This document shows, piece by piece, positions 40,066 to 48,644 of a stretch of 64,000 bases of DNA. Made by a program: the position numbers and the translations under genes. Below the pieces are notes generated by a model that saw only the letters and a list, made by a program, of their open reading frames with translations, made no database searches and was not told the DNA's origin. Origin of the DNA: Hyphomicrobiales bacterium (lineage in GTDB: Bacteria > Pseudomonadota > Alphaproteobacteria > Rhizobiales > Beijerinckiaceae). The stretch is taken from contig UCBZ01000003.1 of assembly GCA_900470775.1 (NCBI GenBank), forward strand, positions 98,452 through 162,451, written 5' to 3'. Every line of letters begins with the position of its first letter. The first letter of the stretch is position 1.

Positions 40066-40868
40066 CCGCGGTCTCGCCAGCACAGATCGCGAGCGCAGTG
40101 GCCGCGAGCGAGCCCGTCCTCGTCGTGCGCGATCTCGCCAAATCCTTCGGCGGTGTCCGTGCTGTCGACGGCGTTTCATTCTCGGTTCTGCCCGGCACCA
40201 TGCTGGCGCTGATCGGCCCCAACGGCGCCGGCAAGACCACCTGCTTCAATATGCTCAACGGCCAGCTCAGGCCCGATGGCGGGCAGGTGCTGCTGGCGGG
40301 TCGGCCGATCACCGGCATGAAGCCGCGCAATGTCTGGCGCATGGGCGTCGGCCGCACCTTCCAGATCACCGCGACCTTCACCTCGATGACGGTGCGCGAA
40401 AACGTCCAGATGGCGCTGATCTCCCATGCCGGCGAAATTTGGAGCCCCTTCGGGCGGGCGCGCGACCGCCATCGCGAGGCCGCCGACGCGCTGCTCGCCC
40501 AGGTCGGCATGGCCGCCCAGGCCGAGCGGGCCTGCGGCGTTCTGGCCTATGGCGATCTCAAGCGCGTCGAGTTGGCGGTCGCGCTCGCCAACCAGCCGAA
40601 ACTCCTGCTGATGGACGAGCCCACCGCCGGCATGGCGCCGCGCGAGCGTATCGAATTGATGGCGTTGACCGCCGACATCGCCGCCGCCGAGGGCATCGCC
40701 GTGCTCTTCACCGAGCACGACATGGATGTCGTCTTTACCCATTCCGACAGCGTCATCGTGCTCGATCGCGGTCGCCTGATCGCGCATGGCACGGCCGAGG
40801 AGGTGCGCCAGGATCCCAATGTCCGCGCCGTCTATCTTGGCACCGGCGCAACGTCGGGAGGGCATTAG
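40062..40868 (+). CDS. livG: ABC transporter ATP-binding protein (LivG-type)
   Basis: 268 residues. Walker A GPNGAGKTT, the Q-loop in VGRTFQITATF, a signature-region variant (LAYGDLKRVELAVALA in place of LSGGQQ), Walker B LLLMDEPTAGM and H-loop FTEHDMDVVF. LivG proteins work with LivF. The AYGDLKR variant is a normal feature of this subfamily. Start overlaps the permease stop (ATGA). Confidence 0.93.
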   Translation: MTAVSPAQIASAVAASEPVLVVRDLAKSFGGVRAVDGVSFSVLPGTMLALIGPNGAGKTTCFNMLNGQLRPDGGQVLLAGRPITGMKPRNVWRMGVGRTFQITATFTSMTVRENVQMALISHAGEIWSPFGRARDRHREAADALLAQVGMAAQAERACGVLAYGDLKRVELAVALANQPKLLLMDEPTAGMAPRERIELMALTADIAAAEGIAVLFTEHDMDVVFTHSDSVIVLDRGRLIAHGTAEEVRQDPNVRAVYLGTGATSGGH

Positions 40869-40869
40869 C

Positions 40870-41580
40870 GTGAGTGCCATGCTCGAGATCGCGGCGCTCG
40901 ACGCCTATTACGGCCGCGCCCATATCCTGCAGGGCGTGACCTTCGCGATGAACCGCGGCGAGGTTCTGGCCCTGATGGGCCGCAACGGCGCCGGCAAGTC
41001 GACCACGATGAAGGCGATCATGGGGCTGGTGCCGCCGGCCGGCGGAACGGTCAGCTTCGAGGGGCAGCGGATCGATGGACGCGAGCCCTTCGAGATCGCG
41101 CGTCTGGGGATCGGCTATGTGCCGGAGGACCGGCGCGTCTTCTCCGAACTGAGCGTCATGGAGAACCTCTCGGTGGCCCAGCGCCCGGCCCGCAGCGACG
41201 CGCCGCACTGGACGCCGGAGCGGCTGTTCCAGCTCTTCCCCAATCTCGGCCGCATGCGCGACCGGGCGGGCGGCGCGATGTCGGGCGGCGAGCAGCAGAT
41301 GCTGACCATCGCGCGCACGCTGATGGGCAATCCCAGGTTGGTGCTGCTCGACGAACCGTCGGAGGGGCTGGCGCCGGTCATCGTCGAGGAGATGGCGAAG
41401 ACCATCCTGGCGCTGAAGGCCGAGGGGCTGACCGTGCTGATCTCGGAACAGAACCTGCACTTCGCCGGCAATGTCGCCGACCGCGCCGCCATCATCGAAA
41501 AGGGCGTCATCCGCTTCACCGGCACGATGGATGAGCTCAAAGGCAACGAGGCGGTCAGGTCGCAATATCTGTCGGTGTAG
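40870..41580 (+). CDS. livF: ABC transporter ATP-binding protein (LivF-type)
   Basis: 236 residues. Walker A GRNGAGKST, IGYVPEDRRVFSELSVMENL, signature MSGGEQQMLTIARTLMG, Walker B LVLLDEPSEGLAP and H-loop switch ISEQNLHF. I chose the GTG at 40870, which follows GGAGGG at seven bases; an ATG at 40879 is the alternative. Last gene of the transporter operon, starting one base after livG. Confidence 0.93.
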   Translation: MSAMLEIAALDAYYGRAHILQGVTFAMNRGEVLALMGRNGAGKSTTMKAIMGLVPPAGGTVSFEGQRIDGREPFEIARLGIGYVPEDRRVFSELSVMENLSVAQRPARSDAPHWTPERLFQLFPNLGRMRDRAGGAMSGGEQQMLTIARTLMGNPRLVLLDEPSEGLAPVIVEEMAKTILALKAEGLTVLISEQNLHFAGNVADRAAIIEKGVIRFTGTMDELKGNEAVRSQYLSV

Positions 41581-41586
41581 TTGCGC

Positions 41587-41674
41587 CGTCATTCTCGGGC
41601 GACGCCCTCGGGTCCGATCTTCGATCGGCCCAAGGATAAACTCCGCGCCGACCCGAGAATCTCGCTCAGAATGA
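41587..41674. repeat. Second type of dispersed palindrome
   Basis: Outer arms CGTCATTCTCGGG and CCCGAGAATCTCG ... CAGAATGA in inverted orientation. It resembles the copy 1/2 elements in layout but not in sequence. It lies between the convergent livF and UPF0280 genes and may act as a bidirectional hairpin end. Confidence 0.7.
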
Positions 41675-41681
41675 AGCTCGC

Positions 41682-41718
41682 TTGTCCTGAGATGGTCGGG
41701 TCAAGCCCGACCATGACG
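41682..41718. repeat. Third palindrome overlapping the UPF0280 stop
   Basis: GGTCGGG-TCAAG-CCCGACC flanked by GAT and ATGACG. It supplies the last five codons (RHGRA) and the stop of the UPF0280 gene, a sign that the repeat inserted into, or is being captured by, the gene end. Confidence 0.65.
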
Positions 41719-42582
41719 CGCCGGATCGGGTGACGGCAAGGCGGCCACGACACCGCCAACGCTACGCCATTCGCCTGCCAGCGCCAGCAGCGCGCCCTCG
41801 ATCAGCCCCTCGGCCTGCAGCGCCCGCGCCATCCCGAGCCCGTTCTTCAGCGCCGCGGCGATCGCCTCGGGCGAAAGCGGCCCGACATCGACCGTGACGC
41901 GCAGATCCCCGAGATCGCTGTCGGGGTCGAGCTCCTGCGCCGGCCGGCGGATGATGCCGGCGTCCTTCACATCGACCGCATTGGCGATGATCGTCGCTGC
42001 CGCGTCCGCTTCGGCCGCACTTCGCGCCAGCACGGTGACGGCGTCCGCGATGCCCAGCGAAAACGATCGGCCGCGCCAGCCCGACGTCGCGATGCCGCGC
42101 GCCGGGCTGTCCGCCTCGAGCCGAAGGAAGCCCTCCGGATAGGCCTTCGCCAGGGACGGCACGACGCCGATGTCGAGCGGATTGTCCGGCGTCAGATGCA
42201 CCGCGATGTCGCCGCCATTGTTGACATAGGCGCGCTCCAGCCGGGGCGAAGCCTCGACCATGGCGAGCAGGATCGTGTCCGCAACTGCGCCCGCGACCGC
42301 CGCCATCGGCGTGATGTAGTGGCTGCGGAAGGCCCAGCAGGCCCGGGCCATCCGCTGCGCCGTCGCCCCTTTCAGCGAAGGCGGCTGATGGTCGAGCGGC
42401 TGGCGCAGCAGGCGCAGTTCGCTGACCAGTTCGGCCAGCAGCCCTTCGAAGCGGTCCTCGGCAGCGGCATAGGCGCACGCCACCGCCCGCGGCCCGCCAA
42501 AGGCCGCGATGACGAGATCGATCGGGCCCTCCTGCAGATGCAGGCGGCGATCGGCCAGATGCGCGCGCTGATGGGTCTTCAT
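41701..42582 (-). CDS. UPF0280 family protein (ApbE-like superfamily)
   Basis: 293 residues. The core shows MHL-type residues LQEGPIDLVIAAFG, HYITPMAAVAGAVADTIL, YVNNGGDIAVHL and VKDAGIIRRPAQELDPDSDLG. UPF0280 belongs, as I recall, to the superfamily of ApbE, which transfers FMN to target proteins; a flavin-transfer role is therefore possible but unproven. It lies 67 bases after 6-hydroxynicotinate reductase in the same operon. AAGGGG precedes the ATG. Its last codons lie inside a palindromic repeat. Confidence 0.85.
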   Translation of the reverse strand: MKTHQRAHLADRRLHLQEGPIDLVIAAFGGPRAVACAYAAAEDRFEGLLAELVSELRLLRQPLDHQPPSLKGATAQRMARACWAFRSHYITPMAAVAGAVADTILLAMVEASPRLERAYVNNGGDIAVHLTPDNPLDIGVVPSLAKAYPEGFLRLEADSPARGIATSGWRGRSFSLGIADAVTVLARSAAEADAAATIIANAVDVKDAGIIRRPAQELDPDSDLGDLRVTVDVGPLSPEAIAAALKNGLGMARALQAEGLIEGALLALAGEWRSVGGVVAALPSPDPARHGRA

Positions 42583-42649
42583 CCCATGCCCCTTGCAGGA
42601 GCGATCATTCTAGAGCCTCGCCGGGTGACAAGGGAAAGTCGCGGCGCGC

Positions 42650-44182
42650 TCAGCCGGCATCGCGCCTGAGCGGCCAGGGGTTCTCCGGCGCGCCACCTTC
42701 GATCCGCGCTTGCCCGCCATGCTCCCGCAGCACCTGCTCGACCGGGACGATCTCGTCGGCATGGCCGCCCGAGGCGAGATAGAGTTCGCGCGACAGGGTG
42801 AATTCGATCGGCGCGACGATCGCCGGGGTCGGCACATAGCCGAAGGCGTTCTTCGGCATGCGCAGCACATCGACCATCACGGTGATGCCGCCGCCCGGCC
42901 AGACATAGACCGGCGCGCCGCCCATCGTCACCCGCGTCGTGCCTGATTGAACCGAGCGCGTCAGCAGCACCGGGTTCTCGGTGACACCGGCGCGAAGCGA
43001 ACCGCCGGCCCCGGCGACGAAGGTGACGGTACAGAGCGAGGGCTCACAATTCTCGCCGATGCGATCGACCACCTGCCGGACCTCCGGCGGCATCTTCGCC
43101 TCAATCGGGATTAGGTCATGATCTAGCACGAAGAAGGCCGAATCTTCGCCGGTCGTGGATGTCATCAGCAGCCGCATGCCCGGCCAGGCCAGTGCGGGGT
43201 CGATCTTCTGGATGATCGCGAGCGGATCGGTGATGTCGGTGCCGCCCCAGCCGAGGCCGGGTTCGGCAACCTGGAAATAGCGGCCGGGCGTCGATTTGCG
43301 GCCGCGCACGCGGATGCCGGCGGGCTTCATGTCGAGCACGCGTCCGGCCTGATGCTCTGTCAGCACGCCGGTGATGTGGTCGTCGACGACGATGACCTCG
43401 TCGACATGGCCCTGCCATTGCTGCGCGAAGATGCCGACCGTGGCCGAGCCGCAGCCGACGCGCATGCGCGTCTCCGGCTTGCCGTCGACGATCGGGGCCT
43501 GGCCGGCCTGGACGACGACGCCATGGCCGCCATCGATGGTGAGTTCGACCGCCTCGCCATTGCTGAGCTTCAGCATCGCCTCGCAGGTGGCGTTGCCCTC
43601 TTTCTTCGAGCCGCCGGTGAGATGGCGCACGCCGCCGATGGAGAGCATCTGCGAGCCGTACTCGGCCGTGGTGACATGGCCGATCTGCTCGCCATTGGCG
43701 CGCACCGCCGCCGTCTCCGGGCCGAGATGCCGGTCCGTGTCGATCTTCACCTTGACGCCGCAATACGAGAAGATGCCCTCCGTCACGACCGTGACGGTAT
43801 CGACGCCCTCATGCTGCGACGAGACGATGAACGGCGCTGGCTTGTAATCGGGATAGGTCGTGCCGGAGCCGATGCCGGTGACGAAGGTCCGGTTTCCCGG
43901 CAGGATGTCGCCGGCCCAATCCTCGGCGTTCTCCGCGAAGGGGACGACATGCTGTCCTTCGCTCACCGCCTCCGCCAGGAGCACGACCGGGTCGGTGCGG
44001 ACCAGCAGCCCGTTCTCATTGGCATAGCGCGAGCAGGCGCCGGCGCGGCCGGGCCTGATCCGGCACAGAACCGGGCAGGCATCGCAGCGCACGATGCCGT
44101 CCTGCCCCTCGGACACACCGAATTTGCGCGAACGTTCCGCCAGCACGTCGCCCTGCGTCGGCATGGGGTTGAGCTCGTTCAC
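42650..44182 (-). CDS. hnr: 6-hydroxynicotinate reductase-like iron-sulfur protein
   Basis: About 510 residues. The N-terminus has a ferredoxin-like cluster CDACPVLCRIRPGRAGAC (Cys33, 36, 40, 50). The rest is a large domain specific to this family (VTGIGSGTTYPDYKP, GGVRHLTGGSKKEGNATC, GMRLLMTSTTGEDSAFF). I recognise it as the homologue of Hnr of Eubacterium barkeri, which reduces 6-hydroxynicotinate to 1,4,5,6-tetrahydro-6-oxonicotinate. The GTG start (44182) overlaps the hydroxylase stop (GTGA), so translation is coupled. A GSAT (245-248) may be a flavin-attachment-like motif, speculative. Substrate is inferred from family and context. Confidence 0.85.
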   Translation of the reverse strand: MNELNPMPTQGDVLAERSRKFGVSEGQDGIVRCDACPVLCRIRPGRAGACSRYANENGLLVRTDPVVLLAEAVSEGQHVVPFAENAEDWAGDILPGNRTFVTGIGSGTTYPDYKPAPFIVSSQHEGVDTVTVVTEGIFSYCGVKVKIDTDRHLGPETAAVRANGEQIGHVTTAEYGSQMLSIGGVRHLTGGSKKEGNATCEAMLKLSNGEAVELTIDGGHGVVVQAGQAPIVDGKPETRMRVGCGSATVGIFAQQWQGHVDEVIVVDDHITGVLTEHQAGRVLDMKPAGIRVRGRKSTPGRYFQVAEPGLGWGGTDITDPLAIIQKIDPALAWPGMRLLMTSTTGEDSAFFVLDHDLIPIEAKMPPEVRQVVDRIGENCEPSLCTVTFVAGAGGSLRAGVTENPVLLTRSVQSGTTRVTMGGAPVYVWPGGGITVMVDVLRMPKNAFGYVPTPAIVAPIEFTLSRELYLASGGHADEIVPVEQVLREHGGQARIEGGAPENPWPLRRDAG

Positions 44183-46989
44183 GAGCGGCCCTCCTTCTCG
44201 CGCAGCAATTCCCAAAGACGGTGCGGCAGTACGGGCACCTGGCGCGGTATCACGCCGGTCGCATGCCGGATCGCGCCGAGAATCGCCGGCGCGGTCGGCA
44301 CCAGCGCCGGCTCGCCGATGCCCTTGGCGCCGGAGGGGCCCAGCGGCTCGGGGTCCTCGACCAGGATGATGTCGATCGGTGGCACGTCGCCGGCCGTCGG
44401 GATCAGGTAGTCGTGCAGGTTCTCCGTCCGGCCGGGCAGATATTCCTCCAGCAGCGCCAGCCCGATGCCCTGGGCGATGCCGCCATGGATCTGGCCCTCG
44501 ACCAGCATGGGGTTGATCGCGCGGCCGACGTCATGGGCCGCGACGATGCGGTTGAGCCTGATCGTGCCGAGGTCGAGATCGACGTCGAGCGATGCGATCT
44601 GTGCGGCGAAGCCATACGTGGCATAGGGCACGCCCTGGCCCTTCTCGTCGAGCGGAACGGTCGGCGGATCGAAGCTGCCGATGCCTTCGAGCACGGTGCC
44701 GTCGGCCTTGGCGGGGAGGGTGGCGAGATCGATGCGCGCGACGACGCCGTTCTCCTCGACCGTCACGCTTGTCCCGTCGAGCGCCAGCTTCGCCGCTGGT
44801 CCGGCATTGGTCAGGCGCAGGATCTCGGCGCGAAGCGCGGCGGCCGCTGCCTCCGCGGCCCGGCCGGAGACGAAGGTCTGGCGCGAGGCCGAGGTCTTGC
44901 CGGCGTCGAAGGTGCGGAAGGTGTCGCCGATGACGAGTTCAAAGTGCTCGACGGGCACTCCCAGCGCATCCGCCGCGATCTGGGTCAGCACCGTGGTCGA
45001 GCCCTGGCCGATATCGACCGCGCCGTTCCAGAAGGTCAGACGGCCATCCCGCGACAGCGTCACCCGCATGGTCGAGGGGTTGGACATGCCGGTATTGCCG
45101 ATGCCGTACCACATGCAGCCGATGCCGACGCCACGACGCGTCCGGCCCTCGCCGGCATTGAAGGCGGCGGCATCGGCCAGCAGCGCCTGCCAGTGTGGCT
45201 TCAGCTCCTCGAGGCATTCGGCGAGGCCCGCGCTGGCTTCGAGCAGTTGGCCGCAGGGTGTCGTATCGCCGGCCCGGATCGCGTTGATCAGCCGGAATTC
45301 GAGACGGTCGATCCCGGCCGCCTCCGCGAGATCGTCGAACAGCGTCTCCTGCGCGATGGCGGCCTGCGGCACGCCGAAACCACGAAACGCACCCGATGGC
45401 GGCCCATTGGTGTAGATCGCCCGCGACATGTTGCGGACATGGGGCACCTTGTAGGGGCCGGTCGCATGCACTGGTACGCGGCCCGCCACCGTCGGCCCCC
45501 AGGAGGAATAGGCGCCGGTGTCAAAATCGCCGTCCATCGCATAAGCGACGAGCCGCCCCTCAGCATCGCAGGCGGCCTTTGACTGGATCGAGGAGGGATG
45601 GCGCTTGGTCGAGGAGATCATCGACTCGATCCGTCCGAAGACGCAGCGCACCGGGCGGTCGAGCACCCAGGCTGCGACCGCCAGCATCGGCTGCAACGAG
45701 ACATCGAGCTTGCCGCCGAAGCCGCCACCGCAAGCCGAGGGCAGGATGCGGACGCTCTCCAGCGGAAGGCCGATGACGCGCGCGACCTCGTCGCGGTCCA
45801 TATAGGGCGCTTGCGTGCAGGCGAAGACCTCGATCGTCTCGCCGACGCGCTTCGCATAGCCAGCTTCGGGCTCGATATAGGCGTGCTCGACGAAGCCGGT
45901 CTCGAAGGCGCCACTCGTGACATGGGCAGCTTCCGCAAAACCGGCCTCGACATCGCCACGCTCGACCCGGCCGCGCGTCAGCACATTGTCCGGCACGAAA
46001 TCATGCAGGCTGAAGGCGGTCTCGGCCAACGCGGCGTTGCTGCCGATCATCGGCGGCAGGGGCTCCCAGGTGATCGGGAATTCGTCCATGCGCACGGCCT
46101 CGACGGCCTCCTTCTCGCCGACGATGGCGAGCACGCATTCGCCGCGATAGCGCGTCTCGCCGGTCGAAAACACCGGCTGGTCCTTGAGATGGGGATAGAT
46201 GCCGAAGGAGTTCTCGCCCGGCACGTCCCTGGCCGTGAAGATGCGCACCAGACCCGGCCGGGCCGCGACGAAGGCGTCGAGATCGCCGAGCGTGAAGCGG
46301 GCGCGCGGATGGGGCGAGCGCAAGGCCCGCAGCCAGAGTGCGTCGTCAGGCGCGGCGTCGGCGCCGTAGATCTCGGTGCCCGCGACCTTGGGCTCGCCAT
46401 CGAGACGGGCGATGCGCGTGCCGATGGAGGCAACCCCCGCTCCCTCCCGCAGGGACGGAGCAAGGTGAGGTGCCGATGTCTCGCCTTCGACGAACCGATG
46501 CGCATCCCGCACCGCCTCGACGATCTTGAGATAGCCGGTGCAGCGGCACAGCACGCCGCCGAGCGCATCCAGCGTCTCGCGCTCGCCTGGCTGCGGATTG
46601 CGTAGCAACAGGTCGTAAGCCGCCATCAGCATGCCCGGCGTGCAGATGCCGCACTGCGCCGCGCCATGGGCGTGAAAAGCCCGCTGCAAGGCAGCGCCCA
46701 GCGCATCCTCGCCAAGCCCCTCGACCGTCACGACCTCGCAGCCCTCGACCTGCCCGACCGGTACGAGGCAGGCGCAGGCCTGCGCCTTGTCGATCAACAC
46801 GGTGCAGGCGCCGCAATCGCCGGCATCGCAGCCGATCTTGGTTCCGGTCGCACCGAGGCTCGTCCGAAGCGCCTCGCTCAAGCGGGTGTCGGGGGCATTG
46901 CGGAGAATAACGTCGCAGCCGTTCAGGCTGAAGCCGATGGCATCGTCGATTGGGGGCGCGGCGAGGGCGGAGCGGTCATGGACGTTCAC
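44179..46989 (-). CDS. Molybdenum hydroxylase, fused [2Fe-2S] and molybdopterin subunits (nicotinate-dehydrogenase-like)
   Basis: 936 residues. Residues 20-170 form the small subunit with two 2Fe-2S clusters: Cys54, 59, 62, 74 (plant type, CDAGDCGAC) and Cys113, 116, 148, 150 (CGIC ... CRCTGY). Residues 190-930 are the xanthine-dehydrogenase-type large subunit (ACGGGFGGKLD, GPPSGAFRGFG, DIGQGSTTVLTQIAADALG). GAKGIGEPAL carries the catalytic Glu. Such enzymes hydroxylate N-heterocycles next to the ring nitrogen with water. With hnr and the FAD subunit next to it, nicotinate to 6-hydroxynicotinate is the likely step. Small-large fusion is unusual but known. It starts four bases inside the FAD gene. 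Confidence 0.9.
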   Translation of the reverse strand: MNVHDRSALAAPPIDDAIGFSLNGCDVILRNAPDTRLSEALRTSLGATGTKIGCDAGDCGACTVLIDKAQACACLVPVGQVEGCEVVTVEGLGEDALGAALQRAFHAHGAAQCGICTPGMLMAAYDLLLRNPQPGERETLDALGGVLCRCTGYLKIVEAVRDAHRFVEGETSAPHLAPSLREGAGVASIGTRIARLDGEPKVAGTEIYGADAAPDDALWLRALRSPHPRARFTLGDLDAFVAARPGLVRIFTARDVPGENSFGIYPHLKDQPVFSTGETRYRGECVLAIVGEKEAVEAVRMDEFPITWEPLPPMIGSNAALAETAFSLHDFVPDNVLTRGRVERGDVEAGFAEAAHVTSGAFETGFVEHAYIEPEAGYAKRVGETIEVFACTQAPYMDRDEVARVIGLPLESVRILPSACGGGFGGKLDVSLQPMLAVAAWVLDRPVRCVFGRIESMISSTKRHPSSIQSKAACDAEGRLVAYAMDGDFDTGAYSSWGPTVAGRVPVHATGPYKVPHVRNMSRAIYTNGPPSGAFRGFGVPQAAIAQETLFDDLAEAAGIDRLEFRLINAIRAGDTTPCGQLLEASAGLAECLEELKPHWQALLADAAAFNAGEGRTRRGVGIGCMWYGIGNTGMSNPSTMRVTLSRDGRLTFWNGAVDIGQGSTTVLTQIAADALGVPVEHFELVIGDTFRTFDAGKTSASRQTFVSGRAAEAAAAALRAEILRLTNAGPAAKLALDGTSVTVEENGVVARIDLATLPAKADGTVLEGIGSFDPPTVPLDEKGQGVPYATYGFAAQIASLDVDLDLGTIRLNRIVAAHDVGRAINPMLVEGQIHGGIAQGIGLALLEEYLPGRTENLHDYLIPTAGDVPPIDIILVEDPEPLGPSGAKGIGEPALVPTAPAILGAIRHATGVIPRQVPVLPHRLWELLREKEGRS

Positions 46990-47870
46990 GCGGCGACCTC
47001 CAGCGGAGAGGTGAGCAAACCGGCGAGCGCCCGGCGCACCAGCACGAGCGCAGCCTGGCGACGATAGGCGGCGCTGGCGCGGACATCGTCGATCGGTGAG
47101 AGCGAGGCCAGATCGGCCGCCGATACGGTCTCGGCCAAGGCAGGCGTCGCTGCTTGCCCTACAAGCCGCGCCTCTAGACCGGCCAGACGCTGCGGCGCGG
47201 CCGAGCAGGCGCCGAGCGCGATCTTGATAGAGGCGATCCGTCCCGCCGCATCGGTCGCGATCACGGCGGCGACGGAGGCGATCGAAATCACCAGATAGGC
47301 CCGCGCGCCGAGCTTCAGAAAGGTCGAGCGTGTCTGCTCCGCCGGAGCTGGAACATGGATCGCCACGAGGATCTCGTCGGCGGCGAGCGCGGTGCGGCGG
47401 TTGCCAAGCACGAAGTCGGCCAGCGGCAGGCGCCGGCGCCCGCGCAGACTGGCAAGCTCGACCTGGGCATCCAGGGCCAGCAGCGGCGGCATGCCATCGG
47501 CCGCTGGCGAAGCATTGCAGAGATTGCCGCCGACCGTGCCACGATTCTGGATCTGAACGCCGCCGACCTGACGGCTCGCCTGCTTCAGCGCCGCGAAAGC
47601 GGGCGGAAGCGCGGCGCTTGCTATAGCGCTCCAGGTTGCAGTCGCGCCGATGCGGGTGCCATGCGCGTCATGGCTGATCCCGCCGAGTTCGGGCACGGCG
47701 CTGAGATCGAGCACGTCGCGGTTATAGGCCTCGAACCAGGCGGCGCGATGCGTCCGTACTGGATAGACATCGGTGCCGCCGGCCAGGATCGTCAGGGCCG
47801 AAGAGCCCGCCGCATCGGCGCGCAGCGCGAGCGCTTCGTCCAGCGTCCGGGGTCGCAGATAGCGCGTCAT
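46986..47870 (-). CDS. FAD-binding subunit of the molybdenum hydroxylase
   Basis: About 294 residues. PCMH-type FAD-binding motifs TILAGGTDVYPVR and NRGTVGGNLCNASPAADGMPPLLALDA are typical of the medium subunit of the xanthine dehydrogenase family; CO-dehydrogenase flavoprotein C-terminal domain follows. It passes electrons from the 2Fe-2S clusters onward. The stop overlaps the start of the large subunit (ATGA, 46986-46989). The ATG at 47870 was chosen over a longer frame that crosses the operator at 47917. Confidence 0.9.
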   Translation of the reverse strand: MTRYLRPRTLDEALALRADAAGSSALTILAGGTDVYPVRTHRAAWFEAYNRDVLDLSAVPELGGISHDAHGTRIGATATWSAIASAALPPAFAALKQASRQVGGVQIQNRGTVGGNLCNASPAADGMPPLLALDAQVELASLRGRRRLPLADFVLGNRRTALAADEILVAIHVPAPAEQTRSTFLKLGARAYLVISIASVAAVIATDAAGRIASIKIALGACSAAPQRLAGLEARLVGQAATPALAETVSAADLASLSPIDDVRASAAYRRQAALVLVRRALAGLLTSPLEVAA

Positions 47871-47916
47871 GGCCAGCTCCCATCCGGTGTGACGGCCTAC
47901 AAAACCTCGCTGATTA

Positions 47917-47934
47917 TTGTTAGTATACAAACAA
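47917..47934 (-). promoter_or_regulatory. Operator-like dyad before the hydroxylase operon (site A)
   Basis: TTGTTAGTATACAAACAA, 16 of 18 positions symmetric, in the 98-base gap between marR and the FAD subunit. It lies downstream of a minus-strand TTGCAC (47939-47944) and over the expected -10. The TTTGTATRC core recurs at site C, and the TTG...CAA ends at site B. Confidence 0.6.
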
Positions 47935-47968
47935 GCTGGTGCAAGCGGATTTTGCAGGCAGCCGCTGC

Positions 47969-48481
47969 TCAATCCAGACGCGCCAACAGCCCCAGCAGGC
48001 GCTCCGCCTCCTCACGCGACAGCGGCGAAAGCGTCGCTGCGGTGATGGCGCGAGCCTTCTCGATCAACCCCGGAATCGCCTCGAGCCCCATCGGCGTCAG
48101 CCGAACACGGACGCGGCGCTGGTCGTCTGGATCGGGCCGTCGCTCGACCATGCCGCGCTCCTCCAGCCGGGCGATGACGCCCTTGATCGTCGCCGGGTCC
48201 ATCGCGGTCATGCGGCCGAGCTGGTTTTGCGAAATTTCCTCGCCGCCGCTCAGTTTCGACATCGCGGCGAACTGCGTCGGGGTCGGGCCTTCATCGCCCA
48301 TGATGCGCTGGAAGATCGCGATATGGCGCTGCTGCGCCCGCCGCATCAGGAAGCCGACCTGCTCGTCGAGGACGTAGCTGTTGGAAGCCGCGACAGGCCC
48401 GGCCGCCTTGCGCGGTCGTGGCGCGGCTTCGGTTGCCGGCTCGCTCGCGACGTCGGTGGCGCTGGTCTCGCTGCTTGTCAT
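47969..48481 (-). CDS. MarR family transcriptional regulator
   Basis: 170 residues. An Ala/Pro-rich N-terminus of about 45 residues precedes the winged-helix MarR domain: VGFLMRRAQQRHIAIFQRI, GPTPTQFAAMSKL, ISQNQLGRMTAMDPATIKGV (recognition helix), RLEERGMVERRPDPDDQRRV (wing). It is divergent from the enamidase and upstream of the hydroxylase operon. That it binds sites A, B and C is inferred from their symmetry and placement. Effector probably a pathway acid. Confidence 0.88.
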   Translation of the reverse strand: MTSSETSATDVASEPATEAAPRPRKAAGPVAASNSYVLDEQVGFLMRRAQQRHIAIFQRIMGDEGPTPTQFAAMSKLSGGEEISQNQLGRMTAMDPATIKGVIARLEERGMVERRPDPDDQRRVRVRLTPMGLEAIPGLIEKARAITAATLSPLSREEAERLLGLLARLD

Positions 48482-48572
48482 CGTCCGCCACGCCTCCTTG
48501 GGACGACGTCGCGAGACCGGGGAGTCGGGCCAAGGCCCTGCCTCTTGCCAGCCGCCACCGCGCTGTCCATGA

Positions 48573-48590
48573 TTGTTATTACACATGCAA
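48573..48590 (+). promoter_or_regulatory. Operator-like dyad between marR and the enamidase gene (site B)
   Basis: TTGTTATTACACATGCAA, flanked by A/T so that ATTG and CAAT arms match. It lies at the end of a candidate enamidase promoter TTGCCA (48545-48550)-N17-CATGAT (48568-48573). Also near the marR start, so it may autoregulate marR. Confidence 0.5.
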
Positions 48591-48644
48591 TCGCGGCTTG
48601 TCCCATGGCGCGGGATCGGCGGCTGTTCCGCTACGGAGAACCAG

